This document shows, one piece after another, positions 41,761 to 51,912 of a DNA stretch of 64,000 bases. The notes beneath the pieces are model-generated. The model made no database searches. It worked only from the letters and a program-made list of their open reading frames with translations, and was not told the DNA's origin. Each line of letters opens with the position of its first letter. The first letter of the stretch is position 1. The position numbers were made by a program, and so were the translations under genes. The DNA comes from Gp6-AA40 sp035496255. GTDB taxonomy: Bacteria > Acidobacteriota > Vicinamibacteria > Vicinamibacterales > UBA2999. Where the stretch lies: assembly GCA_035496255.1 (NCBI GenBank), contig DATJEU010000060.1:26993-90992 (forward strand), given 5' to 3'.

Positions 41761-41833
41761 CCGACTGCCGACTCCAGCGCTGGGAGTTGGCCAGGGCCGC
41801 CGAGCGCCTGGCAGTATTGGGAGTTGGGATTTG
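41761..41833. repeat. Imperfect word-type inverted repeat between ilvB and ilvN
   Basis: CTCCAGC-GCTGGGAG centres near 41779, flanked by GCCGACT and AGTTGGC, and a second stem GCCAGG/CCTGGC spans 41789-41811. The words match the repeat before tyrA (AACTCC/GGGAGTTGG). The right end, TTGGGAGTTGGGATTTGAC, directly precedes the ilvN ATG and provides its G-rich ribosome-binding region, as before tyrA. Confidence 0.55.
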
Positions 41834-41835
41834 AC

Positions 41836-42339
41836 ATGCATCACACCCTCGTAGCCCTTGTTGAAGACAAGCCCGGCGTGCTCAACCGCATCGCATCGCT
41901 GTTCCGCCGCCGCGCGTTCAACATCGAATCGTTGACCGTCGGCCGTACCGCGGAACCCGGCATCTCGCGCATGACGCTGGTCGTCGACAGCGATCAGACC
42001 AGCATCGATCGCGTCATCGCGTATCTCTACAAACTGGTGAACGTGCTCCAGGTTGAGGATCTGCGCGAGACCCCGACGGTATCGCGCGATCTCGCGCTGG
42101 TGAAAGTTGCCGTCGCCGGCCACGACCGCGCCCAGTTCCTGCGCGTCGTCGACGAAACCCGCGCACATATCGTCGATACCGGCGAACAGACGATGACGCT
42201 CGAGATCACGGGGGAGCCGCAGCACGTCGACGGTGTGCTGGCGCGTCTGGAGCCGCTCGGGATCATCGAAATGGTCCGCACCGGCCAGGTGGCGATGCGC
42301 CGGGGCGACACGGCGCTGTCATCGGCACAATATGCGTAA
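41836..42339 (+). CDS. ilvN: Acetolactate synthase small (regulatory) subunit
   Basis: A 167-residue regulatory subunit. An N-terminal ACT domain, HHTLVALVEDKPGVLNRIA and RRRAFNIESLTVG, binds valine for feedback inhibition; the C-terminal domain (LVKVAVAGHDRAQFLRVVDE, MTLEITGEPQHVDGVL) is typical of long IlvN/IlvH. ATG 41836 gives the canonical MHHTL start. The gene lies between ilvB and ilvC, 116 bp after ilvB across a word-type repeat. Confidence 0.94.
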   Translation: MHHTLVALVEDKPGVLNRIASLFRRRAFNIESLTVGRTAEPGISRMTLVVDSDQTSIDRVIAYLYKLVNVLQVEDLRETPTVSRDLALVKVAVAGHDRAQFLRVVDETRAHIVDTGEQTMTLEITGEPQHVDGVLARLEPLGIIEMVRTGQVAMRRGDTALSSAQYA

Positions 42340-42391
42340 GCCGGCCCATAAAGGTCCGGCGCGCACCGGGGTGACGGACCATAACGGTCCG
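42340..42391. repeat. Two REP-like palindromes after ilvN
   Basis: GCCGGCCC-ATAAA-GGTCCGGC (42340-42360) and CGGACC-ATAA-CGGTCCG (about 42375-42391). The ATAAAGGTCCG core is shared with the palindrome inside trpB. They lie between ilvN and ilvC. Confidence 0.7.
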
Positions 42392-42460
42392 CCCTCCTGA
42401 TCGAGCTGTCGGGTTCAGGCGGCTGACTCGCAAATAGGCAATGGCAAGTAATGGTAGGAG

Positions 42461-42481
42461 GGCCGGCCCTCATGGCCGGCC
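42461..42481. repeat. REP-like palindrome just upstream of the ilvC start
   Basis: GGCCGGCC (42461-42468), loop CTCAT, GGCCGGCC (42474-42481): a perfect 8-bp stem. An in-frame ATG (42472) falls in the loop, which would add eight repeat-encoded residues to IlvC, but the better start is downstream. Confidence 0.7.
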
Positions 42482-42495
42482 TGCAGGAGATCGAT

Positions 42496-43515
42496 GTGGC
42501 GAAGATGTACTACGACAAGGATGCTGACCTCGAGTTGATCCGCAGGCGCAAGGTGGCCGTGATCGGCTACGGATCGCAGGGGCACGCGCACGCGCTGAAC
42601 CTGCAGGACAGCGGCGTCGAGGTGGTGGTCGGGCTGCAGGCGGGCAGTAAGTCGACGGCGAAGGCGACGGCCGCGGGCCTCAAGGTCATGGGCGTCGCGG
42701 ATGCCGCGAAGTGGGCCGACGTGATCATGATCCTCATCCCGGATCAGCATCAGGCCAAGGTCTACGCGTCCGACATCGCGCCGCAGCTCACCAAGGGCAA
42801 GATGCTGATGTTCGCGCACGGCTTCGCGATCCGCTTCAACTGGATCGTGCCGCCAAAGGACGTCGACGTGACGATGATCGCGCCGAAGGCGCCGGGGCAT
42901 CGCGTGAGGGAAGTGTTCAAGGAAGGCGCGGGCGTGCCGGGCCTGCTCGCCGTGCACCAGGATGCGAGCGGCACCGCGCACGCGACGGCGTTGTCGTACG
43001 GCCGCGGCATCGGCTGCACGCGCGCAGGCATCATCGAAACGACGTTCAAGGAAGAAGCGGAAACGGACCTGTTCGGTGAGCAGGCAGTCCTGTGCGGTGG
43101 CACCGCGGCGCTGGTCAAGGCGGGCTTCGAAACGCTGATCGAAGCGGGCTATCAACCGGAAATCGCCTACTTCGAGTGCCTGCACGAGCTGAAGCTGATC
43201 GTCGACCTGATCTATCGCGGTGGCCTGCAGTACATGCGCTATTCGATCAGCGACACCGCCGAGTACGGCGACTACACCGCCGGCCCGAAGATCGTCACCG
43301 CCGACACGAAGAAGGCGATGAAGCAGATCCTCACCGACATCCAGAACGGCACGTTCGCGAAGAACTGGATCGCCGAGGCCGAAGGCGGGTATCCGAACTT
43401 CAAGAAGATGCGCGAGACCGATCGCAACCACCCGATCGAAGTGGTCGGCGGCCAGCTTCGCCAGATGATGCCGTTCCTCGATCCGGTCACGCTGCCGCAA
43501 CCGGCGACGGTTTAG
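42496..43515 (+). CDS. ilvC: Ketol-acid reductoisomerase
   Basis: A 339-residue class I NADPH-dependent enzyme for the second step of branched-chain synthesis. VAVIGYGSQGHAHALNLQDS is the Rossmann motif, then IMILIPDQ, FAHGFAI, IAPKAPGH and the knotted C-terminal domain with ETDLFGEQAVLCGG and FECLHELKLIVDLIY. The GTG at 42496 is chosen: AGGAG lies seven bases upstream and the protein then begins MAKMYYDKDADL, the usual IlvC start. Frames from ATG 42451 or 42472 run through the REP-like palindrome. Confidence 0.95.
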   Translation: MAKMYYDKDADLELIRRRKVAVIGYGSQGHAHALNLQDSGVEVVVGLQAGSKSTAKATAAGLKVMGVADAAKWADVIMILIPDQHQAKVYASDIAPQLTKGKMLMFAHGFAIRFNWIVPPKDVDVTMIAPKAPGHRVREVFKEGAGVPGLLAVHQDASGTAHATALSYGRGIGCTRAGIIETTFKEEAETDLFGEQAVLCGGTAALVKAGFETLIEAGYQPEIAYFECLHELKLIVDLIYRGGLQYMRYSISDTAEYGDYTAGPKIVTADTKKAMKQILTDIQNGTFAKNWIAEAEGGYPNFKKMRETDRNHPIEVVGGQLRQMMPFLDPVTLPQPATV

Positions 43516-43530
43516 CCCGAATATCGGTGC

Positions 43531-43595
43531 GGCCGGTCCAATCAGGACCGGCCCTGCATGTACCTGTAGGGCGGGTCTTGCTTTTCAGACCCGCC
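43531..43595. repeat. Two REP-like palindromes between ilvC and ilvD
   Basis: GGCCGGTCC-AATCA-GGACCGGCC (43531-43553) and GGCGGGTCT-TGCTTTTC-AGACCCGCC (43570-43595), both perfect 9-bp stems. As RNA hairpins they could stabilise the upstream ilvC end of a processed transcript. Confidence 0.8.
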
Positions 43596-43617
43596 GTCAT
43601 CCCGCCGTCACGTTTCT

Positions 43618-45288
<1,671 letters not shown>

Positions 45289-45293
45289 ACGAT

Positions 45294-45314
45294 GGGCGGG
45301 CTGAAGACCCGCCC
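45294..45314. terminator. Palindrome between convergent ilvD and oprM-like genes
   Basis: GGGCGGG (45294-45300) and CCCGCCC (45308-45314) form a perfect 7-bp stem with a CTGAAGA loop, immediately after the ilvD stop and before the stop of the convergent efflux gene. It belongs to the REP-like class and could serve as a bidirectional terminator, but lacks a long T run. Confidence 0.5.
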
Positions 45315-45317
45315 TTG

Positions 45318-46700
45318 TCATTGCCACCCGCCACCGAGTGCGCGGTAAATCTCGACGTACGCCGCGCGCTCGCGGAGTTCCGCGTCCGATAAGCCCAGTT
45401 CCGCGTTGAACAGCCGCGTGTCCGCGTCGAGCACTTCGAGATAACTCGTCGCGCCCCCCTGGTACCGGACGTCCGCCAGGCGACGCGCGTCCTGCGCTGC
45501 CTGCAGCAGCAACGCCTCTTGTTCGCGGAACGCCCGTCCCTGCGCGTACGCGAGCAACGCGTCGGACACGTCATGGAACGCGCGCTGCACCACCTGCTGG
45601 TATTCCAGCGTCGCTTCCTGCGCGCGCGCTTCGGCGCCGGCGACCTGCGCGCGATTCCTGCCGCCGGTCACGATCGGCGCGACGGCCGTGGCGGCCGCCG
45701 CCCAGACGCCGCTGGCTCCGGTCAACAACGTGCTCAACGCCGCGCTCTGCACGCCGGCCGATCCGGTCAACGCGATGCTGGGGAAGTACGCCGCACGCGC
45801 GACGCCAATCTGCGCATTCGCGGCGACCAGATGCTGCTCGGCCTCGGCGATGTCGGGACGGCGTTCGAGCAGGGAAGAGGGGAGACCGGCCGGAACGTCT
45901 GATGGCGGCGGCAATACCGCCACTTCACCGCCGCGGACGACGGTGCCGGGGTTCTCGCCCAGCAGCAGGTTGATCAGGTTCTCCTGCTGCGCAATCTGCC
46001 GCCGGAGATCTTCGATGGATGCGGAGGCTCCGTACACGAGTTGCTCGGCCTGACGCACGTCGACGAGGCTCGTCACTCCGCCTTGTTCGCGAGCCTGGGT
46101 CAATCGCAGCGACTCCCGGCGCGAATCGAGCGTGCGCTCGGCAATCGCCAGCTGATCGTCGTAGCTGCCCAGCGTGAAATACGCGTTCGCCACGCTGCTG
46201 ACCAGGGTGGTCATCACCGCCCGCCGTCCCCACTGTGTGGCGACCAGTTCCGCTCGCGCGGCTTCCGTCGCCCGGCGATACCGTCCCCAGAAATCGAGCT
46301 GCCAGGCGGCGGAGCCACCCAACTCGATGCCGGCGAGGTTGCGTCGCGGCTGCGTCAGCGCGCTCCGTTGATCGACGACGCCTCCCGTCGCACTGACCGA
46401 TGGGAGTTCGTCAGCGTGCGCCAGGCCGACGGCGGCCGCGGCCTCGTCGATGCGTGCGGCGGCGATCCGCAGGTCGTAGTTGTGTTGCAGCGCCCGTTGT
46501 ACCAGCGCGTCGAGATTCGGATCGGCAAACACCTGCGACCAGCGCTCGTCACCCAGCGACGTCGCGACATCCGGCGTGCCCGCGGCCCCGCGGTAGGCGA
46601 CTGGCGTCTCGACGAGTGGCCGCTTGTAGTTTGGTCCCTGCACGCAGCCTGACGTCACCAGCAGTGCGAGACACGCCAGCGAGAGAGTGGCGCCCCTCAT
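45318..46700 (-). CDS. RND efflux outer-membrane factor (OprM/NodT type lipoprotein)
   Basis: A 460-residue TolC-family channel. MRGATLSLACLALLVTSGC is a lipoprotein signal with Cys19. Two OEP repeats follow: NLDALVQRALQHNYDLRIAA with ARIDEAAAAVGLAHADELPS, and the later ERRPDIAEAEQHLVAANAQI, ARAAYFPSIALTGSAG, YQGGATSYLEVLDADTRLF. The NodT/OprM subfamily completes tripartite pumps. The real start is ATG 46700, overlapping the pump gene stop by 4 nt (ATGA); a longer frame upstream runs antisense-like through the pump gene and is discarded. Confidence 0.92.
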   Translation of the reverse strand: MRGATLSLACLALLVTSGCVQGPNYKRPLVETPVAYRGAAGTPDVATSLGDERWSQVFADPNLDALVQRALQHNYDLRIAAARIDEAAAAVGLAHADELPSVSATGGVVDQRSALTQPRRNLAGIELGGSAAWQLDFWGRYRRATEAARAELVATQWGRRAVMTTLVSSVANAYFTLGSYDDQLAIAERTLDSRRESLRLTQAREQGGVTSLVDVRQAEQLVYGASASIEDLRRQIAQQENLINLLLGENPGTVVRGGEVAVLPPPSDVPAGLPSSLLERRPDIAEAEQHLVAANAQIGVARAAYFPSIALTGSAGVQSAALSTLLTGASGVWAAAATAVAPIVTGGRNRAQVAGAEARAQEATLEYQQVVQRAFHDVSDALLAYAQGRAFREQEALLLQAAQDARRLADVRYQGGATSYLEVLDADTRLFNAELGLSDAELRERAAYVEIYRALGGGWQ

Positions 46701-49700
46701 GACGCTGACTCCCCGGTCGCGGGCGACATCGGGACCGCTACTGTCGTTCGCCGCGTGGCCAGGCGGTCGACCGCGACGAACAGCATCGGCAGCAGGAACG
46801 TGGCGAGGAGTGTCGCGGCCAGCATGCCGGCGACCACCACGGTTCCGAGAATGCGTCGCGAGGCGCCTCCGGCGCCGCTGGCAATCCACAGCGGGACGCA
46901 GCCGAGGATGAACGCGAACGACGTCATCAGGATCGGCCGCAGCCGCAGCCGCGCGCCTTCGAGGGCAGCCTCGACCGCATCCTTGCCCTGTTCGCGCCTC
47001 GCCTTCGCGAACTCGACGATCAGGATCGCGTTCTTGGCCGCGAGCCCGATCAGCATCACGACGCCAATCTGCGCGTAGACGTCGAAGTCGAGGTGCCGCA
47101 GCAGCAATCCGAGAAAGGCGCCGAACACCGCCACCGGCACCGAGAGCAACACCGAGAACGGCAGCGACCAGCTCTCGTAGAGCGCCGCAAGAATCAGGAA
47201 AACGAACGCCAGGGACAGCGCGAAAATCGGCCCGGTGCCTCGCGACGCGTGCCGTTCCTGATAGGAGAGCTCCGACCAGTCGTAGCCGAACTCGCGTGGC
47301 AGGACCTCGTGTGCGACTTCTTCCAAGGCGTCGAGCGCCTGGCCAGAGCTGTAGCCGGGAGCCGCGGCGCCCTGGACCTGCACGGCGCGATACACGTTGA
47401 ACCGGTTCGTATACTGCGGGCCCGAAATCGGCGCCGTTGTCTGCAGCGTCGACAGCGGCACCATGTCGCCGTCGTTGTTCCTCACGTAGAACTGCGAGAT
47501 GTCGGTGGGCGCCGAGCGGTCGGTTCCTTCCGCCTGGAGGAACACCCGCCACTGCCGGCCAAACCGGTTGAACTGGTTGACGTACAGGCCGCCGAGAAAC
47601 GCCTGCAGCGTCTGGTACACGTCCCCGAGCGCGACGCCCTGCTTCAGGACCTTGTCGCGATCGACGTTCACGTACACCTGCGGCACGTTCGGCGTGAACG
47701 GTGACGTCACGCTGGCCAGTTCCGGCCGCTTGCGTGCCGCGTCGAGGAACCGCTGCAGGTTCGTGTTCAGGAACGTCAGATCACCGCCGCTGCGATCCTG
47801 CAACCAGAATGAGAAGCCACCCTGCGACCCGAGCCCCGGAATCGACGGCGGCATCGTCGCAAATATCGTCGCTTCGGGAATCGCGGCGCGGAACTGCGCG
47901 TTCAGCGCGTCGACGATCTGACGCGCCGGCGGCCGTTCGCCCCACGGCGCCAGTCCCATGAAGTAGAAGGCATTGTTGCTGGCAGTCACACGCGTCGCCA
48001 GGCTGAAACCACCGATCGTATTGAAATTCTCAATCCCCTTCGTGTGCAGGAGGATTTGATCGATCTTGCGGCATACCGCGTCGGTGCGATCCAGCGCCGC
48101 GGCCGGCGGCAGCTGCACCGTCATCATCAGGTAGCCGTAGTCCTCCTCCGGCACGAAACTGCTCGGAAGCCGGCGGCCGAGCACGCCGGCGAGCACCGCG
48201 GTCACGAGCAGGAGCGTTGCGCCGACGAACGACTTGCGGATCAGGCCGTGGCTCACACGCACGTAGCCGCGCGTCGCGCGTTCGAACCCACGATTGAACG
48301 CGGCAAAGAAGCGCGCGAGCGGTCCGCGCGATGCCCGCCGCGGCCGCAACAGCATCGCCGCCAGGGCCGGCGACAGCGTCAGCGCGTTGAAGGCCGAAAT
48401 CAGGACGGAGATCGCGATGGTCAGCGCGAACTGCTTGTTGAGCCGTCCCTGGATCCCGCTCATGAAGGCGACCGGGATGAACACCGACGCGAGAATCAAC
48501 GCGATGCTGACGACCGGTCCCGACACCTCGCGCATCGCCTGCATCGTTGCCTCACGCGGCGTCTTCCCGTGCTCGATGTGATGCTCGACCGCCTCCACCA
48601 CGACGATCGCATCGTCGACGACCAGGCCGATGGCCAGGACCAATCCGAACAGCGACAGCGTGTTGACGGAGAAGCCGAGGAGCGGGAACACCGCGAACGT
48701 GCCAATCAACGAGACCGGCACGGCGACAATCGGAATGAGCGTCGCGCGCCAGTTCTGGAGGAACAGGTAGACGACGAGGATGACAAGCAGCATCGCTTCG
48801 CCGAGCGTGATCAGAATCTCGCGAATGCTCTCCGACACCGCGTGCGTTGCGTCGATCGTGTACCGGTAGTTGATGTCCGCCGGGAACCGGGCGCTCAGTT
48901 CGTCCATGGTCCGGCGAACACCTTCCGCCACGTCCAGGGCGTTCGATCCCGGCGCCTGGAAGACGGCGATGCCACAGCCAGGCTGTCCGTTGACGCGGCC
49001 GATCTGCTGATAGTTCAGCGCGCCGAGCTCGATGTGCGCCACATCGCTCAGGCGCACCACCGATCCGTCCGGGTTCGCGCGCACCGCGATCTCGCCGAAT
49101 TCCTCCGGGGTCTCCAGCCGTCCCTGCGAGCGGACCGTGTAGGTATATTCCTGCCCGGCTGGCGACGGCCGTGCGCCGATCTGTCCGGACGGGTTCACCG
49201 CGCTCTGTTGCTGAACCGCGCGAACGACGTCAGGGACCGTCATCCCGAGGCGCGCGAGCATGTCGGGCTTCACCCACACGCGCATCGCGTAGTCGCCGGC
49301 GCCGAAGATGCGCACTTCGCCGACACCCGGGACGCGATAGAGCGCATCCACCAGGTTGATGTTCGCGTAGTTGGCGAGGAACAGCGTGTCGTGCGTGTTC
49401 TTCGGTGACGAGAAGCCGATCACCATCAACGGGAATCCCGTCGACTTGCGCATCGTCAGGCCGAACGTGTTGACCTCGGGCGGCAGGTTCGGCGCAGCCT
49501 GGGCCATCCGGTTCTGGACGTTCACCTGGTCGATGTTCGGGTCGGTGGCGACGTCGAAGGTGACGACCAGTTGCATCGATCCGTCGTTGCCGTTGATCGA
49601 TTGCATGTAGAGCATGTTGTCGACGCCGTTCATCTGCTGTTCGAGCGGTGTCGCGACGGCCTGTTCGATCGTTGACGCGTCGGCGCCGCTGTAGGTCGCG

Positions 49701-49837
49701 GTGACCATGATTTGCGGCGGGATGATCTCGGGGAACTGGGCGATCGGCAGCCCGGCGAGGGCCACCGCGCCGGCGAGCACCGTGACGATCGCGATGACGA
49801 TCGCGACGATCGGGCGGCGGATGAAGAACTGCGACAC
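46697..49837 (-). CDS. RND efflux transporter, AcrB/HAE1 type
   Basis: A 1046-residue inner-membrane proton-driven drug exporter. The N-terminus SQFFIRRPIVAIVIAIVTVL, pore-domain VNVQNRMAQAAPNLPPEV, TM4 GLVLAIGLVVDDAIVVVEAV with the proton-relay Asp pair, GPVVSIALILASVFIPVAFM, and the C-terminal GVVMLIGLAAKNAILIVEFA with its Lys are all intact. Length and two-repeat, 12-span layout match AcrB/MexB. It lies directly after the adaptor gene. Substrates cannot be told from sequence. Confidence 0.95.
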   Translation of the reverse strand: MSQFFIRRPIVAIVIAIVTVLAGAVALAGLPIAQFPEIIPPQIMVTATYSGADASTIEQAVATPLEQQMNGVDNMLYMQSINGNDGSMQLVVTFDVATDPNIDQVNVQNRMAQAAPNLPPEVNTFGLTMRKSTGFPLMVIGFSSPKNTHDTLFLANYANINLVDALYRVPGVGEVRIFGAGDYAMRVWVKPDMLARLGMTVPDVVRAVQQQSAVNPSGQIGARPSPAGQEYTYTVRSQGRLETPEEFGEIAVRANPDGSVVRLSDVAHIELGALNYQQIGRVNGQPGCGIAVFQAPGSNALDVAEGVRRTMDELSARFPADINYRYTIDATHAVSESIREILITLGEAMLLVILVVYLFLQNWRATLIPIVAVPVSLIGTFAVFPLLGFSVNTLSLFGLVLAIGLVVDDAIVVVEAVEHHIEHGKTPREATMQAMREVSGPVVSIALILASVFIPVAFMSGIQGRLNKQFALTIAISVLISAFNALTLSPALAAMLLRPRRASRGPLARFFAAFNRGFERATRGYVRVSHGLIRKSFVGATLLLVTAVLAGVLGRRLPSSFVPEEDYGYLMMTVQLPPAAALDRTDAVCRKIDQILLHTKGIENFNTIGGFSLATRVTASNNAFYFMGLAPWGERPPARQIVDALNAQFRAAIPEATIFATMPPSIPGLGSQGGFSFWLQDRSGGDLTFLNTNLQRFLDAARKRPELASVTSPFTPNVPQVYVNVDRDKVLKQGVALGDVYQTLQAFLGGLYVNQFNRFGRQWRVFLQAEGTDRSAPTDISQFYVRNNDGDMVPLSTLQTTAPISGPQYTNRFNVYRAVQVQGAAAPGYSSGQALDALEEVAHEVLPREFGYDWSELSYQERHASRGTGPIFALSLAFVFLILAALYESWSLPFSVLLSVPVAVFGAFLGLLLRHLDFDVYAQIGVVMLIGLAAKNAILIVEFAKARREQGKDAVEAALEGARLRLRPILMTSFAFILGCVPLWIASGAGGASRRILGTVVVAGMLAATLLATFLLPMLFVAVDRLATRRTTVAVPMSPATGESAS

Positions 49838-50971
49838 TTACTCCGCCTCCTGCGTGGCCTCGAACGGCTTGACCTTCACCGTCATGCCGTCGCGGGTCGT
49901 GGCGCCCTCGACCACGACGCGATCGCCGGCGGCGATGCCCTGGTCGATGACCCATCGATTGCCGACCCGTGAGCCGACGCGGACCGCATGCGTGGAGACA
50001 CGGTTCGCCGCATCGACGGTTCGCACCTGATAAGTTCCCTGCAACTCGGTGACGGCGCGTTGCGGCACCAGCAGGGCGTTCGGCACAACCTGCATGTCCA
50101 CCCGCACGCGTCCGTACTGGCCTGGACGAAGCAGTTGCTGCGGGTTCGGGAAGGTCGCGCCGATCCGGATCGTGCCGGTCTTCGGATCGATTTCCCGATC
50201 GGCGGCGAGAAACGCGCCGGCGTGAGGATACGTGCTGCCGTCGGCCAGGATCAGGGTCAGCGGCGACCCGAACGGCTGCCGATGACCGCGCTGGTTGATG
50301 GCGCCGGCGATCTGGAGGTACTCCTGTTCGCTGAGCGGGAAGTACGCCTTGATCGGATCGATCTTCGACACCGTCGTCAGCAGCGTCTGCGGTCCCACGA
50401 GGTCGCCGATCTGGGCCGTGGCGATCGCCGCGACCCCATCGACCAGCGACGTGACACGCGTGAATCCGAGATTCAGTTGCGCCGTCTGTACCGCTGCCTG
50501 TGCCGACTTCAAGGCCGCCGTTGCCGCCAGTTGCGCCTGGACGTCGTTTTCGAGCTGGCTCTGCGCGATCGCCCGTTGTTCAGCGAGCGGCCGGTCGCGA
50601 GCGAGATCGCGCTCGGCCTTGCCGAGTTGCGCCTCCGATTCGGCGACGCGTGCCTGGGCCTGATCGAGAACGGCCTGGAACGGTCGCGGGTCGATCTCGA
50701 AGAGCACCTGTCCCTTCGCCACATGGGCCCCTTCAGCAAACGACTGGCGCACCAGGTAGCCGGAGACCTGCGGCCGGATCTGCGCGTTGACGTAACCGTC
50801 AAGCGTGGTGATCCATTCGCGCGGCAGCGCAACGCGCTCGGGCGTGACAGTGACGATGCTCACCTGCGGTGGTGGCGGGGGAGCGGGAGCCGCCTTGCTG
50901 GGGGTGCTGCAGCCGGCGAGCGAGCAGACGGGGATTACGCACGAGAACAGAACAAGAGCGATACGACGCAT
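49838..50971 (-). CDS. RND efflux periplasmic adaptor (AcrA/MexA type lipoprotein)
   Basis: A 377-residue membrane fusion protein. A lipoprotein signal ends SLAGC (Cys19 or so). Then the lipoyl half-motifs (VNAQIRPQVSGYLVRQSFAE, GAHVAKGQVLFEIDPRPF), a coiled hairpin (QAQARVAESEAQLGKAERDL), and beta-barrel segments (FPLSEQEYLQI, IRIGATFPNPQQLLRPGQYG). It links the pump to the outer-membrane channel. ATG 50971 has AGGTAGGG upstream; the longer frame includes tetR antisense-like sequence and is rejected. It starts 5 nt after tetR. Confidence 0.93.
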   Translation of the reverse strand: MRRIALVLFSCVIPVCSLAGCSTPSKAAPAPPPPPQVSIVTVTPERVALPREWITTLDGYVNAQIRPQVSGYLVRQSFAEGAHVAKGQVLFEIDPRPFQAVLDQAQARVAESEAQLGKAERDLARDRPLAEQRAIAQSQLENDVQAQLAATAALKSAQAAVQTAQLNLGFTRVTSLVDGVAAIATAQIGDLVGPQTLLTTVSKIDPIKAYFPLSEQEYLQIAGAINQRGHRQPFGSPLTLILADGSTYPHAGAFLAADREIDPKTGTIRIGATFPNPQQLLRPGQYGRVRVDMQVVPNALLVPQRAVTELQGTYQVRTVDAANRVSTHAVRVGSRVGNRWVIDQGIAAGDRVVVEGATTRDGMTVKVKPFEATQEAE

Positions 50972-50976
50972 GAACC

Positions 50977-51642
50977 CTACCTGGACCGGGGTCGGGATGA
51001 ACGCGGCGACAGGCCGCAGAGAAACAAGTCGAAGGCGCCTTCGAAAATACGGTCGGGATCGCATGGCGCCAGACGATCGAGACCGAAGTGCACGTGAAAC
51101 AACGCTTGATGCGCGAGCGTGGCGATGATCAGACGCGCGGCGACCGCGGCATCGGCATCGTCGCGGAACTCGCCGGACTCCTGTCCTTCGACGATCAGCT
51201 GCTCGACGACCCGCCAGCGGTGCACGAGACCGCGTCCCCATTCGCGGAAGACGGTCGGGGCCTCGGTGACGATCTCGCTGACCAGCAGGCGCTGCCAGAC
51301 GCCGGCGTGGGGCGTGCGGGAGAACTGCCAGAAGTCATGGAGGTACGAACGCAGGCGCGACGCGGCGGACCCACGTGCCGCCGCCAACTGCTCTTCACTC
51401 GCGGCCTGCCGCTGCGCGATCCGCTGGGCGACCGTCGCCCGCAGCAGGTCGTCCTTGTCGGAGAAGTAGTGGTACACCGTCGCTTTCGACACGCCGGCCT
51501 CGCGGGCGATGTCGGCAAGACGGACGCGGCGATAGCCGCAGGCGGTAACCAGCTTGAGGGCAGCGTCGAGCAGAGCCTGAGGACGTTCGACCGGGCGCCG
51601 CTGCCAGCGGGGCGCCGGAACGGCGCGAGGCTTTGCGGGCAT
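50977..51642 (-). CDS. TetR/AcrR family regulator
   Basis: A 221-residue regulator. The N-terminal HTH is ALLDAALKLVTACGYRRVRL, ADIAREAGVSKATVYHYFSD, KDDLLRATVAQR; the C-terminal ligand domain is helical (SYLHDFWQFSRTPHAGVWQR). It is first in the tetR-acrA-acrB-oprM run, so it most likely represses its own efflux operon and is released by pump substrates. ATG 51642 lies about 7 nt beyond a predicted -10, suggesting a leaderless or near-leaderless message; an upstream GTG (51684) would put the promoter inside the gene. Confidence 0.9.
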   Translation of the reverse strand: MPAKPRAVPAPRWQRRPVERPQALLDAALKLVTACGYRRVRLADIAREAGVSKATVYHYFSDKDDLLRATVAQRIAQRQAASEEQLAAARGSAASRLRSYLHDFWQFSRTPHAGVWQRLLVSEIVTEAPTVFREWGRGLVHRWRVVEQLIVEGQESGEFRDDADAAVAARLIIATLAHQALFHVHFGLDRLAPCDPDRIFEGAFDLFLCGLSPRSSRPRSR

Positions 51643-51649
51643 CCTACCG

Positions 51650-51677
51650 AGTATGTCCGCTATTCGACCGAGGGTCA
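51650..51677 (-). promoter_or_regulatory. Predicted promoter of the tetR-RND operon
   Basis: On the minus strand TTGACC (51672-51677), a 16-bp spacer and CATACT (51650-51655), ending 7 nt before the tetR ATG. The start site would fall at or very near the ATG. A TetR operator is expected to overlap it, but I see no clear palindrome. Confidence 0.5.
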
Positions 51678-51788
51678 ATAACACCGGCCGGTGCGTTTGA
51701 GTCCATCGAGGCCGCCGTCAGCAGCCGTGCGGCAGCTCGAGCCCGACCTTCACCTCGGGCGACGCGTCCGTCGGACCGATTCCGCAGG

Positions 51789-51813
51789 GGCCGACCTTCA
51801 GGTCGGCCTTTCT
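51789..51813. terminator. REP-like palindrome with short T run between tetR and peroxiredoxin genes
   Basis: GGCCGACC (51789-51796), loop TTCA, GGTCGGCC (51801-51808) then TTTCT. A perfect 8-bp stem of the same class as the other palindromes. It lies in the 5' region of both divergent genes, so a terminator role is doubtful; it might insulate the peroxiredoxin promoter. Confidence 0.45.
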
Positions 51814-51840
51814 CACAATCGCGTGTGCCACACATGTGCA

Positions 51841-51869
51841 TTGACGGGCGCACCCCGACTCGGTACCAA
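51841..51869 (+). promoter_or_regulatory. Candidate peroxiredoxin promoter
   Basis: TTGACG (51841-51846), a 17-bp spacer and TACCAA (51864-51869, only 3 of 6 to consensus) precede the peroxiredoxin ATG by 43 bp. The -35 is good, the -10 poor, so an activator may be needed. Confidence 0.4.
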
Positions 51870-51912
51870 TGCGTCATAAGACCGTTGATGATTAATCGAT
51901 CGGAGGCACCGA

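Noticed and set aside
45318..47552. A 744-codon reading of the outer-membrane factor gene
   Set aside because: The first 284 codons are out-of-frame sequence within the AcrB-type gene; the lipoprotein signal at ATG 46700 marks the real start.
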